Source: an uncultured Candidatus Peregrinibacteria bacterium (GTDB lineage Bacteria > Patescibacteriota > JACMRA01). Taken from it: a DNA stretch of 34,346 nt. How positions within the stretch are numbered: the stretch's first letter is position 1; each line of letters starts with the position of its first letter. This document shows, piece by piece, positions 1-9,230 of this stretch. Made by a program: the position numbers and the translations under genes. The stretch is from positions 1 through 34,346 of the forward strand of contig CAKZLR010000018.1 of the NCBI GenBank assembly GCA_937127165.1, written 5' to 3'. A model generated the notes under the pieces. It did no database searches. It saw only the letters and a list, made by a program, of their open reading frames with translations, and was not told the origin of the DNA.

Positions 1-130
1 CTTTTTCCATTTGACTTAAAATCAGTAATAAAATTTGTTTTGTTAGCAACAGTATTTTAAAATACGATAGTGGTAAATAATCTTGTTATAATTTAAAAAA
101 TGTATAATTCTTGGTTGTGCAGGTGGGCTT

Positions 131-991
131 ATGCAAAAAGTTGCTTTTTTAGGTCAAAACGGATCTTTTAGTAGTCTTGTTGCTAAAAAATATTTTAAAG
201 ATAACTTTGTGCCAACTAGTTGCAGTCAAGCTAGAGATTTGTTTGAAGCGATTGTTCGAGGAAGTGCAGACATTGCTATAATTCCTATCGAAAATACTGT
301 CGGCAGTTCGGTTTTAGAACATTATGATTTGTTTTATGATTATGAAGATAAAGTAGAAATTTTTAGAGAAGTTTATTTGGCTATCGAACATCAATTAATC
401 GGGTTAGATACTAGTAGTCTAGAAGTTATAGATACAGTTTATGCCCATCCTCAAGCCTTTTTGCAGTGTAGTTATTTTTTGCAAAATTATTCCCACTGGA
501 ATCTTAAAGAGATGGCTAATACTTCTCAAGCGATGCAACAAGTGCTCGAACAAAACTTAGCAAATATAGCTCTGATAGGCAGTAAAAAAATTATTAATGG
601 ATCAAACAACCTTAAAATTTTGGCATCTAACATACATAACCATAAAAATAACTATACTAGATTTTTGTTAATCTGCAAAAAGTGTCAGACTCAAACTTCT
701 TCTAGAGTTGATAAGTGTAGTATTTGTTTTAAACTAAAGCACCAACCAAAAAGCCTACTTTCAGCTCTCCAAATTATTAGTCAGGATTATATTAACCTGA
801 CCAAGATTGAATCTAGACCAATACCGGGAACGATTTTTGAGTATATTTTTTATGTTGATTTTGAATTTGAGCCACAAAGGCTTCGGCAAGTTAAACTAAT
901 TTTGCAGGAGTTAAGAAACAATACTATTGAACTCAAAAATTTTGGTTTTTATAAGAAGGGTAGACAAAATAATTATAAATTGGAAAATTAA
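131..991 (+). CDS. pheA: Prephenate dehydratase with C-terminal ACT domain
   Basis: 286 aa ORF; N-terminal VAFLGQNGSFSS, IPIENTVGSSV, NYTRFLLI and the ACT signature LTKIESRPIPGTIFEYIFYVDFE match the prephenate dehydratase family. Confidence 0.9.
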   Translation: MQKVAFLGQNGSFSSLVAKKYFKDNFVPTSCSQARDLFEAIVRGSADIAIIPIENTVGSSVLEHYDLFYDYEDKVEIFREVYLAIEHQLIGLDTSSLEVIDTVYAHPQAFLQCSYFLQNYSHWNLKEMANTSQAMQQVLEQNLANIALIGSKKIINGSNNLKILASNIHNHKNNYTRFLLICKKCQTQTSSRVDKCSICFKLKHQPKSLLSALQIISQDYINLTKIESRPIPGTIFEYIFYVDFEFEPQRLRQVKLILQELRNNTIELKNFGFYKKGRQNNYKLEN

Positions 992-1052
992 AATTCTCAA
1001 CTAAAATAGCTCCTATGTACATTTTTGGAAGAGATTTTTAGATCAAGTAAAT

Positions 1053-1973
1053 TCAATTTATTTTTTGTAAAATTCTAAGCATAGCACTACGACTGCGGAT
1101 ATTTTCTTTTATTTCTTGTGGAGTTGGTTTGATTGGTTTTTTGGTTAATAACTTAAAATTTTGGATTTTATTACCAAAATTGTCGATTTCAACCGGCTTG
1201 GAAATCTGTCTCATAAATTTGGTTACAAGTTTATCTTCTAGACTATTAAAACTAACTATCATTATCAAGCCACCTACTTTAATTTTATTTGGAGCAACTT
1301 TTAAGAATCTTTCTAGAGAGTCAAATTCGTCATTAGTCCATACTCTCAAAGCTTGCCAAACTCGGCTTAAAATAGAATTAGTTTGGTGAAAAAATTTCTG
1401 GGGGATGATTTCTAGAATAGATTCTACAATTTCACCTACAATTACAGAATCTCTTTTTTTAGCTAAATTAAATAAATTTTGAGCAATTTTCTTACTTAAA
1501 CGTTCACCTGAATAAGTATAAATTATTTTTTGTAGTTCAAAAGGTGTTTTCAAACCTCGAATTTTTTGCCACACACTTTGACCTTGAGTCTGATCATATC
1601 TAAGATCAAATATATCTTTGTGGCTGAGGTAGCTAAAACCTCGTTGGCTAGTAGCTAGCTGATTGCTAGAAAAGCCTAAATCTAAAACTATCACATCAAA
1701 GAAACCATCGTCAAAAGTTTCAATATAATCAGCAAAATTGGAGTGTTGGAGCGTTAAGTTTTGTAAAGCATTTAGGTTGCACTTTTCGATAACTGATAAG
1801 TCTAAATCGCAGGCAAAAACCATCCACTTGTTTCGTAAAAAAACTTGAGAATAACCACCTCCTCCAAAAGTTCCATCAAAAATAATTAGTTTTTTCGTAA
1901 AATCTAATTTTTCCCTTATTATCTTAACTATTTCAGTAATGAGTACAGGTATGTGTTGATTTTGAATATACAT
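1053..1973 (-). CDS. rsmH: 16S rRNA (cytosine(1402)-N(4))-methyltransferase RsmH/MraW
   Basis: HIPVL start, DGTFGGGGYS, VIVLDLGFSSNQL, RGFSY, and C-terminal KPIKPTPQEIKENIRSRSAMLRIL are RsmH hallmarks. Confidence 0.93.
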   Translation of the reverse strand: MYIQNQHIPVLITEIVKIIREKLDFTKKLIIFDGTFGGGGYSQVFLRNKWMVFACDLDLSVIEKCNLNALQNLTLQHSNFADYIETFDDGFFDVIVLDLGFSSNQLATSQRGFSYLSHKDIFDLRYDQTQGQSVWQKIRGLKTPFELQKIIYTYSGERLSKKIAQNLFNLAKKRDSVIVGEIVESILEIIPQKFFHQTNSILSRVWQALRVWTNDEFDSLERFLKVAPNKIKVGGLIMIVSFNSLEDKLVTKFMRQISKPVEIDNFGNKIQNFKLLTKKPIKPTPQEIKENIRSRSAMLRILQKIN

Positions 1974-1985
1974 TTTATCCTACAA

Positions 1986-2062
1986 TGGTGCAGCCGATTG
2001 GATTCGAACCAACGACCCACAGCTTAGAAGGCTGTTGCTCTATCCAACTGAGCTACGGCTGC
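1986..2062 (-). tRNA. tRNA-Arg (anticodon TCT), CCA encoded
   Basis: Reverse strand GCAGCCGTAGCTCAGTTGGATAGAGCAACAGCCTTCTAAGCTGTGGGTCGTTGGTTCGAATCCAATCGGCTGCACCA; 7-bp acceptor GCAGCCG/CGGCTGC, anticodon loop CTTCTAA, T-arm GGTTCGAATCC. Confidence 0.97.
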
Positions 2063-2160
2063 ATTTTGCATGCAAAAAACTTAATTTTATAAATTACAGA
2101 TCTTGTCAAATGTTCTGTAGCAATTTGACAATGGTTTTAATTTTTACCATTTTGGTTGTC

Positions 2161-2844
2161 ATGACTTTCGCACAACTTCTAGAGATCTTTAAAAAAAGAT
2201 GGTGGCTACCTTTGGTTACGACTGTTTTGTTCACATCTATCGGTTTAGGTTTTTTCTCGCCGCAAATTAAATACCAAGTTAATATCAGCTTTAATATAAC
2301 CACTAAAAATGATAAGGAGATTGTACAAGAAGCGATCTGTCCAGATATTAATAAGGCTTTAGTAGAAATAGATCCGGAAGTGTGGGGCAAAGTGGAAAAA
2401 AGCATGATTAACAAAGAGCATGTCTATTTTAAAGTGTTAAGAACTATAAAAAGTTATTTTATGAACCGTTTTAATTCGGTAGATATACAAGCTCAAATTG
2501 CCAACCAAATTGGGTATAGTACCGACAATCTAAGAAGGCAATCTCCATTTTACAGTATCGTGGATTATGATTTAGGCGGGCTTGGTTTTGAATTTGTTTC
2601 AACTGATAGAAATCAGGTAGAAAAGTTTGATGAAGCTGTTTCAGTAGTTTTTGAAAATATAGTTCAGGAATGGAACCAAGAAAAGGATGTTTTTGCGGTG
2701 AGATTGTTGTCGGACTATACTCAAGCATCTGTTATTTTGGTTCGTCCAAACCTACAACAATATGCTTTACCGATTGTGGCTGGTTTCGTTTTTGGATTAG
2801 CTCTTGCTTTTTTGTTACCCAAATCTAAAAATAAATTTTTATGA
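2161..2844 (+). CDS. Two-TM membrane protein, Wzz/chain-length-determinant-like
   Basis: The track ORF starts at 2035 inside the tRNA, so ATG 2161 (MTFAQLLEIFKKRWWLPLV...) is the more plausible start. One TM segment near the N terminus and one at the C terminus flank an extracytoplasmic domain, as in Wzz-like proteins. Confidence 0.5.
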   Translation: MTFAQLLEIFKKRWWLPLVTTVLFTSIGLGFFSPQIKYQVNISFNITTKNDKEIVQEAICPDINKALVEIDPEVWGKVEKSMINKEHVYFKVLRTIKSYFMNRFNSVDIQAQIANQIGYSTDNLRRQSPFYSIVDYDLGGLGFEFVSTDRNQVEKFDEAVSVVFENIVQEWNQEKDVFAVRLLSDYTQASVILVRPNLQQYALPIVAGFVFGLALAFLLPKSKNKFL

Positions 2845-3398
2845 TACCGCTAATTTTGATAGTTATTAATGTAATAATTTTTATTATTCCTTATTTTGTC
2901 ACTTTTAGAGGCCCCTTTGACAATTTTACCAACTTTTTAATGTTGGGATGGAAGGAGAATGCTGCTATTAGAGATGGTGAGTTTTATAGATTGTTTACTT
3001 CAAATTTTTTACATGGCGATATTACCCACCTATTTGTCAATATGTTTTCGCTTTACAATGTTGGACCTATTGTTAACAGTGTTTTTGGGAATTTAGGATT
3101 TTCTTTAATTTTCTTTTTGTCCGGTATTGGTAGTTCTCTAACATCTTTTTGGTTTAACCCAAACCCTAGTGTAGGGGCTAGTGGGGCAATTTTTGGCCTG
3201 GTGGGGGCTTTGTCTGCTCTAGCCATTGCTACTAATAATATTTCCTTATTGTTCAATATTCTGGTAGTGATTGCTATCAATGTTTTGATTGGATTTCTAA
3301 ATTCTACAATAGATAATTGGGGACATCTTGGTGGTTTTATGTTCGGTTTAGTTATTGGGTTTATCTTAATTTATAGTGGGCAAGTTAATAGAATTTAG
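2841..3398 (+). CDS. Rhomboid family intramembrane serine protease
   Basis: Catalytic GASGAIFG, HGDITHLFVNM and WGHLGGF motifs; multi-TM. Overlaps the preceding stop by ATGA, suggesting translational coupling. Confidence 0.9.
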   Translation: MIPLILIVINVIIFIIPYFVTFRGPFDNFTNFLMLGWKENAAIRDGEFYRLFTSNFLHGDITHLFVNMFSLYNVGPIVNSVFGNLGFSLIFFLSGIGSSLTSFWFNPNPSVGASGAIFGLVGALSALAIATNNISLLFNILVVIAINVLIGFLNSTIDNWGHLGGFMFGLVIGFILIYSGQVNRI

Positions 3399-3553
3399 TG
3401 TTAACTTGATCTCTATACTAAGCTATGATGAAAATTTTAAGGTATTTTAATTATTTAGGTCAATTTTTGTCTACTACAATGGTATCGTGATTAGCCTGTA
3501 AAACAGGTTGGCAATTTGGATTCTTTCACTAAAACTTTAATAGTTCGTAAATT

Positions 3554-3592
3554 TGAGTGTATCTTTTTTGAAAGAAATGTGTGATACACTTA
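3554..3592. promoter_or_regulatory. Inverted repeat/hairpin in the long thrS leader
   Basis: TGAGTGTATC (3554-3563) pairs with GATACACTTA (3583-3592): 10-bp arms with one G-U, 19-nt loop; partly overlapped by TAAAAC-TAA-GTTTTA (3591-3605) followed by T-rich sequence. Confidence 0.4.
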
Positions 3593-3894
3593 AAACTAAG
3601 TTTTAGATTTTTGTATATTTTTTGGTTGATTGTAATAGTTTTTTGTCAAATAACCTATTTAAACAATTTTTACTTAGTCTTAAATTTAAATAAGTTATCC
3701 TGAAATTTGTTCAATATTTTATTCGTTAAATTTCCAAATCCCCTCTTTCTGTTTATTTTCGTTTATTTTCCAAGTAAGAGTTTCCAGTCTTTTAAACCGT
3801 AGGTATTAGCGAAAAAGTAAAGTATTAAAAAACTATTAGTTTAACTTGCACAAAAATCAAAAATTATTTCTTAATCTTAATTAAGATATTTTTT

Positions 3895-5784
3895 ATGTCT
3901 CAACAACCACAAAACTCAAATCCAGAACTTAATATCAAAAGACACTCTTTTGCACATGTTATGGCGGCTGCTGTCAAAGACATGTTCCCTGAAGCTCGGT
4001 TTGGAGTTGGCCCAGTTATCGAAAATGGGTGCTACTACGATTTTATTTTGCCTCGAACTTTAATTCCAGAGGATTTACCGCTTTTAGAAGAAAAAATTGT
4101 AGCTTTGCTAAAAAGAAATCTTATTTTTAAAGTCCAAGAAGTTACTTTTGAAAGAGCCATCGAAATTTTTACTGAACTAAAACAACCTCTAAAATTAGAA
4201 TTATTGAACGATTTAGCTACACGTGGAACTACTAGTATGAGTCAAGAAGAGGCTGAAACGATCGGTATTGACTTGTTAAATTTAAAGATCACCATTTACA
4301 GGCTAGAAGATGAAGATACTGGCGAAGATTTGTTTGTGGATTTGTGTCGTGGCCCGCACATTAAAAGTGTTCAAGAGTTAGGTAAGTTAGGTTTTAAATT
4401 AGATAAATTTAGTGGTAGTTACTGGCGAGGTGATCAAAAAAGAAATATTAAGATGCAACGAATTTATGCTCTAGTATTTAATACTCAAAGCGACCTTAAT
4501 AACTTTTTGTACCAAAGAGAAGAAGCTCAAAAGCGAGATCACAGATTGCTTGGTCAGCAATTGGAAATATTTACAATACACGAAGAAGTAGGAGCAGGAT
4601 TGCCTTTATATTTACCGAAAGGTGGTTTGATTCGCCGTACTCTAGAAAGCTATTGTTGGCAAGAAGCTAAAAAAGCTGGTTATCAATATGTTTACACGCC
4701 CCATATTGGTAAAAGCGATTTGTTTGCTCGTAGTGGACATTTGGATCATTATCGTGACGGAATGTATGCACCTATTGAAATGATCAATCTTAAAGGAGAA
4801 GGTAAAGATGAAACCGGCAAGGGCGAGGTGTTTTACCTCAAACCGATGAACTGTCCCATGCACCACTATATTTATTTATATAAACCGAGGTCTTATCGTG
4901 ATTTACCATACAGATTATACGAATATGGTACAGTGTATAGATATGAGGAAAGTGGAGTTTTGACAGGTTTAATCAGAGTTCGTGGTTTCACTCAAAACGA
5001 TGCCCATGTTTATTGCACCCCAGAACAATTAACCGAAGTGATTGGTGAGGCGATCAATCGTTTTACCAGAGCTTATAAAGATATTGGAATTACCGACTAC
5101 AAAATTCGTTTTAGTTTACCAGATTTTGAGAATGACAAAGAAAAATACGGTGAAGAGACCCAAGAGTGGCGAGATTCTATAAGAGATATGCGAAAGGCTT
5201 TAGATGCTCTGGGTGTAGATTATTATGATGCTATAGGTGAAGCGGCATTCTATGGTCCCAAAATCGATTTTCAAGTTAAGAATGTTAACGGTAAAGAGGA
5301 CACCTTAAGTACAATTCAGGTAGATTACTCTATTGCTCCCAAATTTAATATAACCTACAAGGATAAAGATGGAAAGGACAAAGTCCCAGTAATTATTCAT
5401 ATGGCTTTAATGGGCAGTATCGATCGTTTTATGGCTTTTATGCTGGAGATGACTGGGGGTAGGTTACCATTTTGGCTTGCTCCTGAACAAGTTCGTATTC
5501 TCACAATCAACGATCAAGTTGAAGATTACGTAAGGCAAATCAAATCAGTACTAGATAGTATTGTGTTGATGAAGCCATTAAAATATAACGAGCTTCGTTA
5601 CACAATAGATAATAACAACGAAAGTTTGAGTAAAAAAATACGAGAGGCTGAGTTACAAAAGATTCCGGTAATTCTAATTGTCGGACCAAAAGATATTGAA
5701 GCTCATGAAATTAGTGTCAGAATGCAAAACAAGGAAGAAAAGGTGAAGTTAGAGGACTTAAAAAACTGGTTAGAAAGTATTTAA
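3895..5784 (+). CDS. thrS: Threonyl-tRNA synthetase, apparently without the TGS domain
   Basis: Class II motifs: MNCPMHHYIY, YRYEESGVLTGLIRVRGFTQNDAHVYC, and IHMALMGSIDRFMAFMLEMTGGRLPFWLAPEQVRIL. The ORF begins at the editing domain (IKRHSFAHVMAAAVKDMFP). Confidence 0.97.
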   Translation: MSQQPQNSNPELNIKRHSFAHVMAAAVKDMFPEARFGVGPVIENGCYYDFILPRTLIPEDLPLLEEKIVALLKRNLIFKVQEVTFERAIEIFTELKQPLKLELLNDLATRGTTSMSQEEAETIGIDLLNLKITIYRLEDEDTGEDLFVDLCRGPHIKSVQELGKLGFKLDKFSGSYWRGDQKRNIKMQRIYALVFNTQSDLNNFLYQREEAQKRDHRLLGQQLEIFTIHEEVGAGLPLYLPKGGLIRRTLESYCWQEAKKAGYQYVYTPHIGKSDLFARSGHLDHYRDGMYAPIEMINLKGEGKDETGKGEVFYLKPMNCPMHHYIYLYKPRSYRDLPYRLYEYGTVYRYEESGVLTGLIRVRGFTQNDAHVYCTPEQLTEVIGEAINRFTRAYKDIGITDYKIRFSLPDFENDKEKYGEETQEWRDSIRDMRKALDALGVDYYDAIGEAAFYGPKIDFQVKNVNGKEDTLSTIQVDYSIAPKFNITYKDKDGKDKVPVIIHMALMGSIDRFMAFMLEMTGGRLPFWLAPEQVRILTINDQVEDYVRQIKSVLDSIVLMKPLKYNELRYTIDNNNESLSKKIREAELQKIPVILIVGPKDIEAHEISVRMQNKEEKVKLEDLKNWLESI

Positions 5785-6129
5785 CCATATTAGAACTGAA
5801 CTACTTGTGTTTATTTTAACTTTAAGTACTAAGAAAAAACTTAGGAAAAAATTTACTAGAAGTACTATCAGTGGAGAATATAGTTTACATTTTTTAATTT
5901 TGACAAAGTTACTTAGTGACTGTAGTTAGTTTATTAAAGGTAGCTTATTTTGTCTTTTTTTATCAAAAAAAATTACAAGAATAATCATACGTTAATTTAT
6001 ACTTTTTTATCTTAATAAAATTACTTTTGTAAGAATTAGTTGAATTACATTTTCAAAGATAATAACAACATTTATGTAAGCAACTAAGTCTAGTATAAGG
6101 TATCGTAAATTTTCGAAAATATTAGATTA

Positions 6130-6340
6130 AAAGTTGTTGAAGATGAAGAACTTAAATTTGGAGACAAAATTTTGGAGATTCTCATCTTTCACTTATAGGG
6201 TTGAAACTAGAAAAAAATTGTAGAAATTGCTCAGATACTTACTGGGAAGTTAATAAGTGGAAATATGAAGCAAAAATCATTGAAATATTAATGAGTGAAG
6301 CAAGTGATTATGAAAACGAGTTGTACGATAGAGGGTAGAG
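6130..6340 (+). pseudogene. Possible frameshifted gene remnant
   Basis: Coding-like peptide KVVEDEELKFGDKILE is followed in another frame by DSHLSLIGLKLEKNCRNCSDTYWEVNKWKYEAKIIEILMSEASDYENELYDRG*; the frame switch falls near AAAATTTT. Confidence 0.3.
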
Positions 6341-6570
6341 AGTAAAATGTGGAAATTCTACAAAGTATAGAAAATAACTTTATACTCAAAATAAAAAATA
6401 AGGCTGGAGAAGTCAGAAGTCTTTACAAAGATTTTTATTAAATTTTAGTAATTAAATTTACTTTTTTATTCAACTTTTTAGTTCAATTTTACATATCATT
6501 AGAAATTTTAGAAGAGTTTAACCTAATCAGTTTAGGTCATAAATTATAAAAATTTTAACTTTTGGGTTTT

Positions 6571-7206
6571 ATGTGTCGTTTTTTATTGTTAAAATCTAAA
6601 GATGTTGTAGAGATTAATGTTTTTTTACATAAATTTGCGATTATGTGCTACCATAGTAAATGTCTTGACGGTGACGACCAGGGCGATGGTTGGGGGTTTT
6701 CTTATTTAGATCAAAATAAAAGATGGCAGACTTATCTTTCTTTAGAGCCAGTATGGGAAGATGTGCCTAAGTTGAAGAAAAAAATCTTAACTACTCATTT
6801 AGTGGCGCACGCTAGAAGTGCTAGTTTTGAAAACCAAAAAGGTATAATAGAATACAATCAACCATTTGTTTTTGAGAACTTTGTATTTGTTTTTAACGGT
6901 TTACTAAAGGGTGTAAGATTACCTGAGATAGTTCCAGGTAGAATAGGGTCTCAAAAAATTTTTAACCTTTTTATAAAATACATACGAAGCGGTGCTACTG
7001 CTCAAACAGCTCTAAAAGAAACCGTGGATTTACTAAAAAACCACTGCACTTTTGTACAAGCTCTCAATATTGGAATATGTGACGGGCAAAACTTGTACTA
7101 TCATAACGAGTATGATCCTAATACTGGGGAATATTACCAATTACAATTTTACGAAAATGAGCAGTTACAAATAATTTGTTCAGAAAAATTAGAAGGTTTT
7201 GGCTAG
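6571..7206 (+). CDS. Class II glutamine amidotransferase (YafJ/GATase_4-like)
   Basis: Start MCRFLL (nucleophile Cys2) at ATG 6571 rather than the track start TTG 6562; DGWGFSYL, HLVAHARSAS and NQPFVFENFVFVFNG match class II amidotransferases. Confidence 0.85.
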   Translation: MCRFLLLKSKDVVEINVFLHKFAIMCYHSKCLDGDDQGDGWGFSYLDQNKRWQTYLSLEPVWEDVPKLKKKILTTHLVAHARSASFENQKGIIEYNQPFVFENFVFVFNGLLKGVRLPEIVPGRIGSQKIFNLFIKYIRSGATAQTALKETVDLLKNHCTFVQALNIGICDGQNLYYHNEYDPNTGEYYQLQFYENEQLQIICSEKLEGFG

Positions 7207-7407
7207 AACAGTTTAAATTTAAAAGTTATTTTTAAGTTATCTTAAAACTCCATAAATAAACTAACCTGAAGTAATCTAAACGGGCATTAGTGGGGAAATA
7301 TAGATAAGATTAATCTAAGTATAAATTTTTTTGATTTAAAATTGAAGTTAGGTTGAAAGAGAATTACCTAAAAACCTAAAAAAGTATTTGTTTGAACAAG
7401 AGTTTAA

Positions 7408-7788
7408 TTATCGTTTTTTTAAAAAACTATCGTATTTCTGTTTTTGTGGGTCTTTGTTAAGAAAGTAAGGAAATCTTCGAGTTCGTATATTTTGAGAAAA
7501 GATTCCTTTTTGTCTTTGAAACTGCTTATTTCTCTTTAAGAAGAGTGTTAATCCAAACAGACTAGCAAATAGAGAAAACAAAACTCCGAAGATAGCAAAA
7601 GGAAAAGGTAGTACTGGCGATTTAGGTGGTGATATTGGAGGCGAATTGTTTACTTTTGATCGGTTGAGAATGTTTGCAGTTCTAAGTTTAAATTGATTTG
7701 TGGGAATTTTGTCTTTTTTGAAGGTAGCATAAATAAAACCAAACATTCCAAGCAAAGAAGTAATAACTAAGATAATTATATAAGCCAT
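7408..7788 (-). CDS. Small two-TM hypothetical protein
   Basis: 126 aa ORF, N-terminal TM, Pro-rich linker (NNSPPISPPKSPVLPFPF), second TM, basic tail. Confidence 0.5.
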   Translation of the reverse strand: MAYIIILVITSLLGMFGFIYATFKKDKIPTNQFKLRTANILNRSKVNNSPPISPPKSPVLPFPFAIFGVLFSLFASLFGLTLFLKRNKQFQRQKGIFSQNIRTRRFPYFLNKDPQKQKYDSFLKKR

Positions 7789-7870
7789 GTATATTATGAT
7801 AATCTAGTTTTTCTTATTTCAATCTAGTTTTTCTTATTTATCTATCTAATGCTTGTGTTTGGTTATTAGA

Positions 7871-7946
7871 TGGTGGATCCGGTGGGGATCGAACCCACGA
7901 CCAATGGCTTAAAAGGCCACTGCTCTACCGACTGAGCTACAGATCC
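7871..7946 (-). tRNA. tRNA-Lys (anticodon TTT), CCA encoded
   Basis: Reverse strand GGATCTGTAGCTCAGTCGGTAGAGCAGTGGCCTTTTAAGCCATTGGTCGTGGGTTCGATCCCCACCGGATCCACCA; acceptor GGATCTG/CGGATCC, anticodon loop CTTTTAA. Confidence 0.97.
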
Positions 7947-8285
7947 TAAAACACTCAGGTGTGGTTAACTAAAAATAGACAATTGTCAAGTGTTGGTTGA
8001 AGAAGTATGTTTTTTGTTTCACTTCATGTTACCAACATTGATTGTATTAAGTATTAAAATAACTATAAGAAAGTTTAGTTTATATAGATAGTATACATTA
8101 TATTTTTGTTTTTGTATTAGTATTAAAGTTCACCAAATATCCATTTTTGATAATTTATGAGTCAGTTTCATAAGGTTTTAATCGCAAAATAGTCAACATT
8201 AAGTTGTTGTAAAATACTTTTTACTTATGATACAAGTTCTATTTTTAGTTAACACCAACATATACTTACTATAAAGAATTTTTGT

Positions 8286-8639
8286 TTATTTTACCGCAAA
8301 TTTAATTTCTAAATTATGTTTTGGATTTTTTTCTGGGGGGTTTAGGACTTTTTGAAATTCGTTTTCTAAGTCTTGGAAGTTAATTTTAAGAATTGATAGA
8401 ATAGTAGGATCGGTGCTAGTTATTTTAATAGTGATAGTTTTGGAGCTGCTTTTAACAAAAATATTAGCACTTGATTCAGATAATTGAAGATTGGTTTTAG
8501 CAAAATCCCAAAAAACAGCATTAACCAGCTTAAAAATATAAGCCTCGTGCCACAATCTATATTTTTTGGTACGCATTAAAGTTTGTCTTAGATTTCCGAA
8601 CATTTTGACAAAAAACTTTTTTATAGTAAAAAAACCCAA
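8286..8639 (-). CDS. Small protein, possibly DUF721/DciA-like
   Basis: 117 aa; C-terminal ...IFVKSSSKTITIKITSTDPTILSILKINFQDLENEFQKVL resembles the DUF721 tail pattern; weak. Confidence 0.35.
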   Translation of the reverse strand: MGFFTIKKFFVKMFGNLRQTLMRTKKYRLWHEAYIFKLVNAVFWDFAKTNLQLSESSANIFVKSSSKTITIKITSTDPTILSILKINFQDLENEFQKVLNPPEKNPKHNLEIKFAVK

Positions 8640-8648
8640 TTAGATTAT

Positions 8649-9119
8649 ATGCTGCAAATAGTCAAATATCCTGACCCTATTTTAGAATCTGAATGTCAAG
8701 AAGTTGCTTTTCCTTTGAGCGAGGAAGATAAAGAGCTTATTGCAGATATGATTGCCACCATGGACTCTGTCCAGGGTGCTGGACTAGCGGCCAACCAAGT
8801 AGGGGTAAGTAAAAAAATTTGTGTTATCAAAATGATCAAAAAACACAAAAGGGTAAAAACCGAAAATTTAGTCTTAATCAATCCAAAAATAATTATGGAG
8901 AGTGCTGTCAGGTGTCTTTTTCCTGAAGGATGTTTGAGTTTGCCCGGTAAGTATTATTACGTAGAAAGGCCTTGTAATATTATTGTTCAGTATCAAGACG
9001 AAAATGGCAAAATTAGAAAACTACAAGCTAACAAATTTTTATCTAGTCAGATTCAACACGAAGTTGATCATTTGTATGGAATTTTTTACACTTCTAAAGC
9101 TAGAGAAGAGATTAAATAG
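8649..9119 (+). CDS. def: Peptide deformylase
   Basis: All three motifs: GAGLAANQVG, EGCLSLPG and QHEVDHLYG. Confidence 0.97.
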   Translation: MLQIVKYPDPILESECQEVAFPLSEEDKELIADMIATMDSVQGAGLAANQVGVSKKICVIKMIKKHKRVKTENLVLINPKIIMESAVRCLFPEGCLSLPGKYYYVERPCNIIVQYQDENGKIRKLQANKFLSSQIQHEVDHLYGIFYTSKAREEIK

Positions 9120-9230
9120 GATGAACTAACCGAGACTAACTCTTGATTTTTAGGGTTTTGTCTTTTGAGTCGTTTTTTGTATTTTTTCTAAAATTTAGTT
9201 TTTTGAAATTGGTTTGCGGTGCTTCATTTT

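Noticed and set aside
1129-1389. Small ORF antisense to rsmH
   Set aside because: Shadow ORF of a confidently assigned gene; no recognisable domain.
2035-2160. N-terminal extension of the Wzz-like ORF starting inside tRNA-Arg
   Set aside because: Overlaps the tRNA gene; ATG at 2161 gives a sensible N terminus with a TM segment.
2106-2728. Antisense ORFs at 2106-2414 and 2471-2728
   Set aside because: Shadow ORFs of the Wzz-like gene with no independent evidence.
3467-3540. A functional tRNA-Thr gene upstream of thrS
   Set aside because: Local resemblance in D-loop and anticodon region, but acceptor, D-stem and canonical anticodon stem do not pair; kept only as a speculative leader element.
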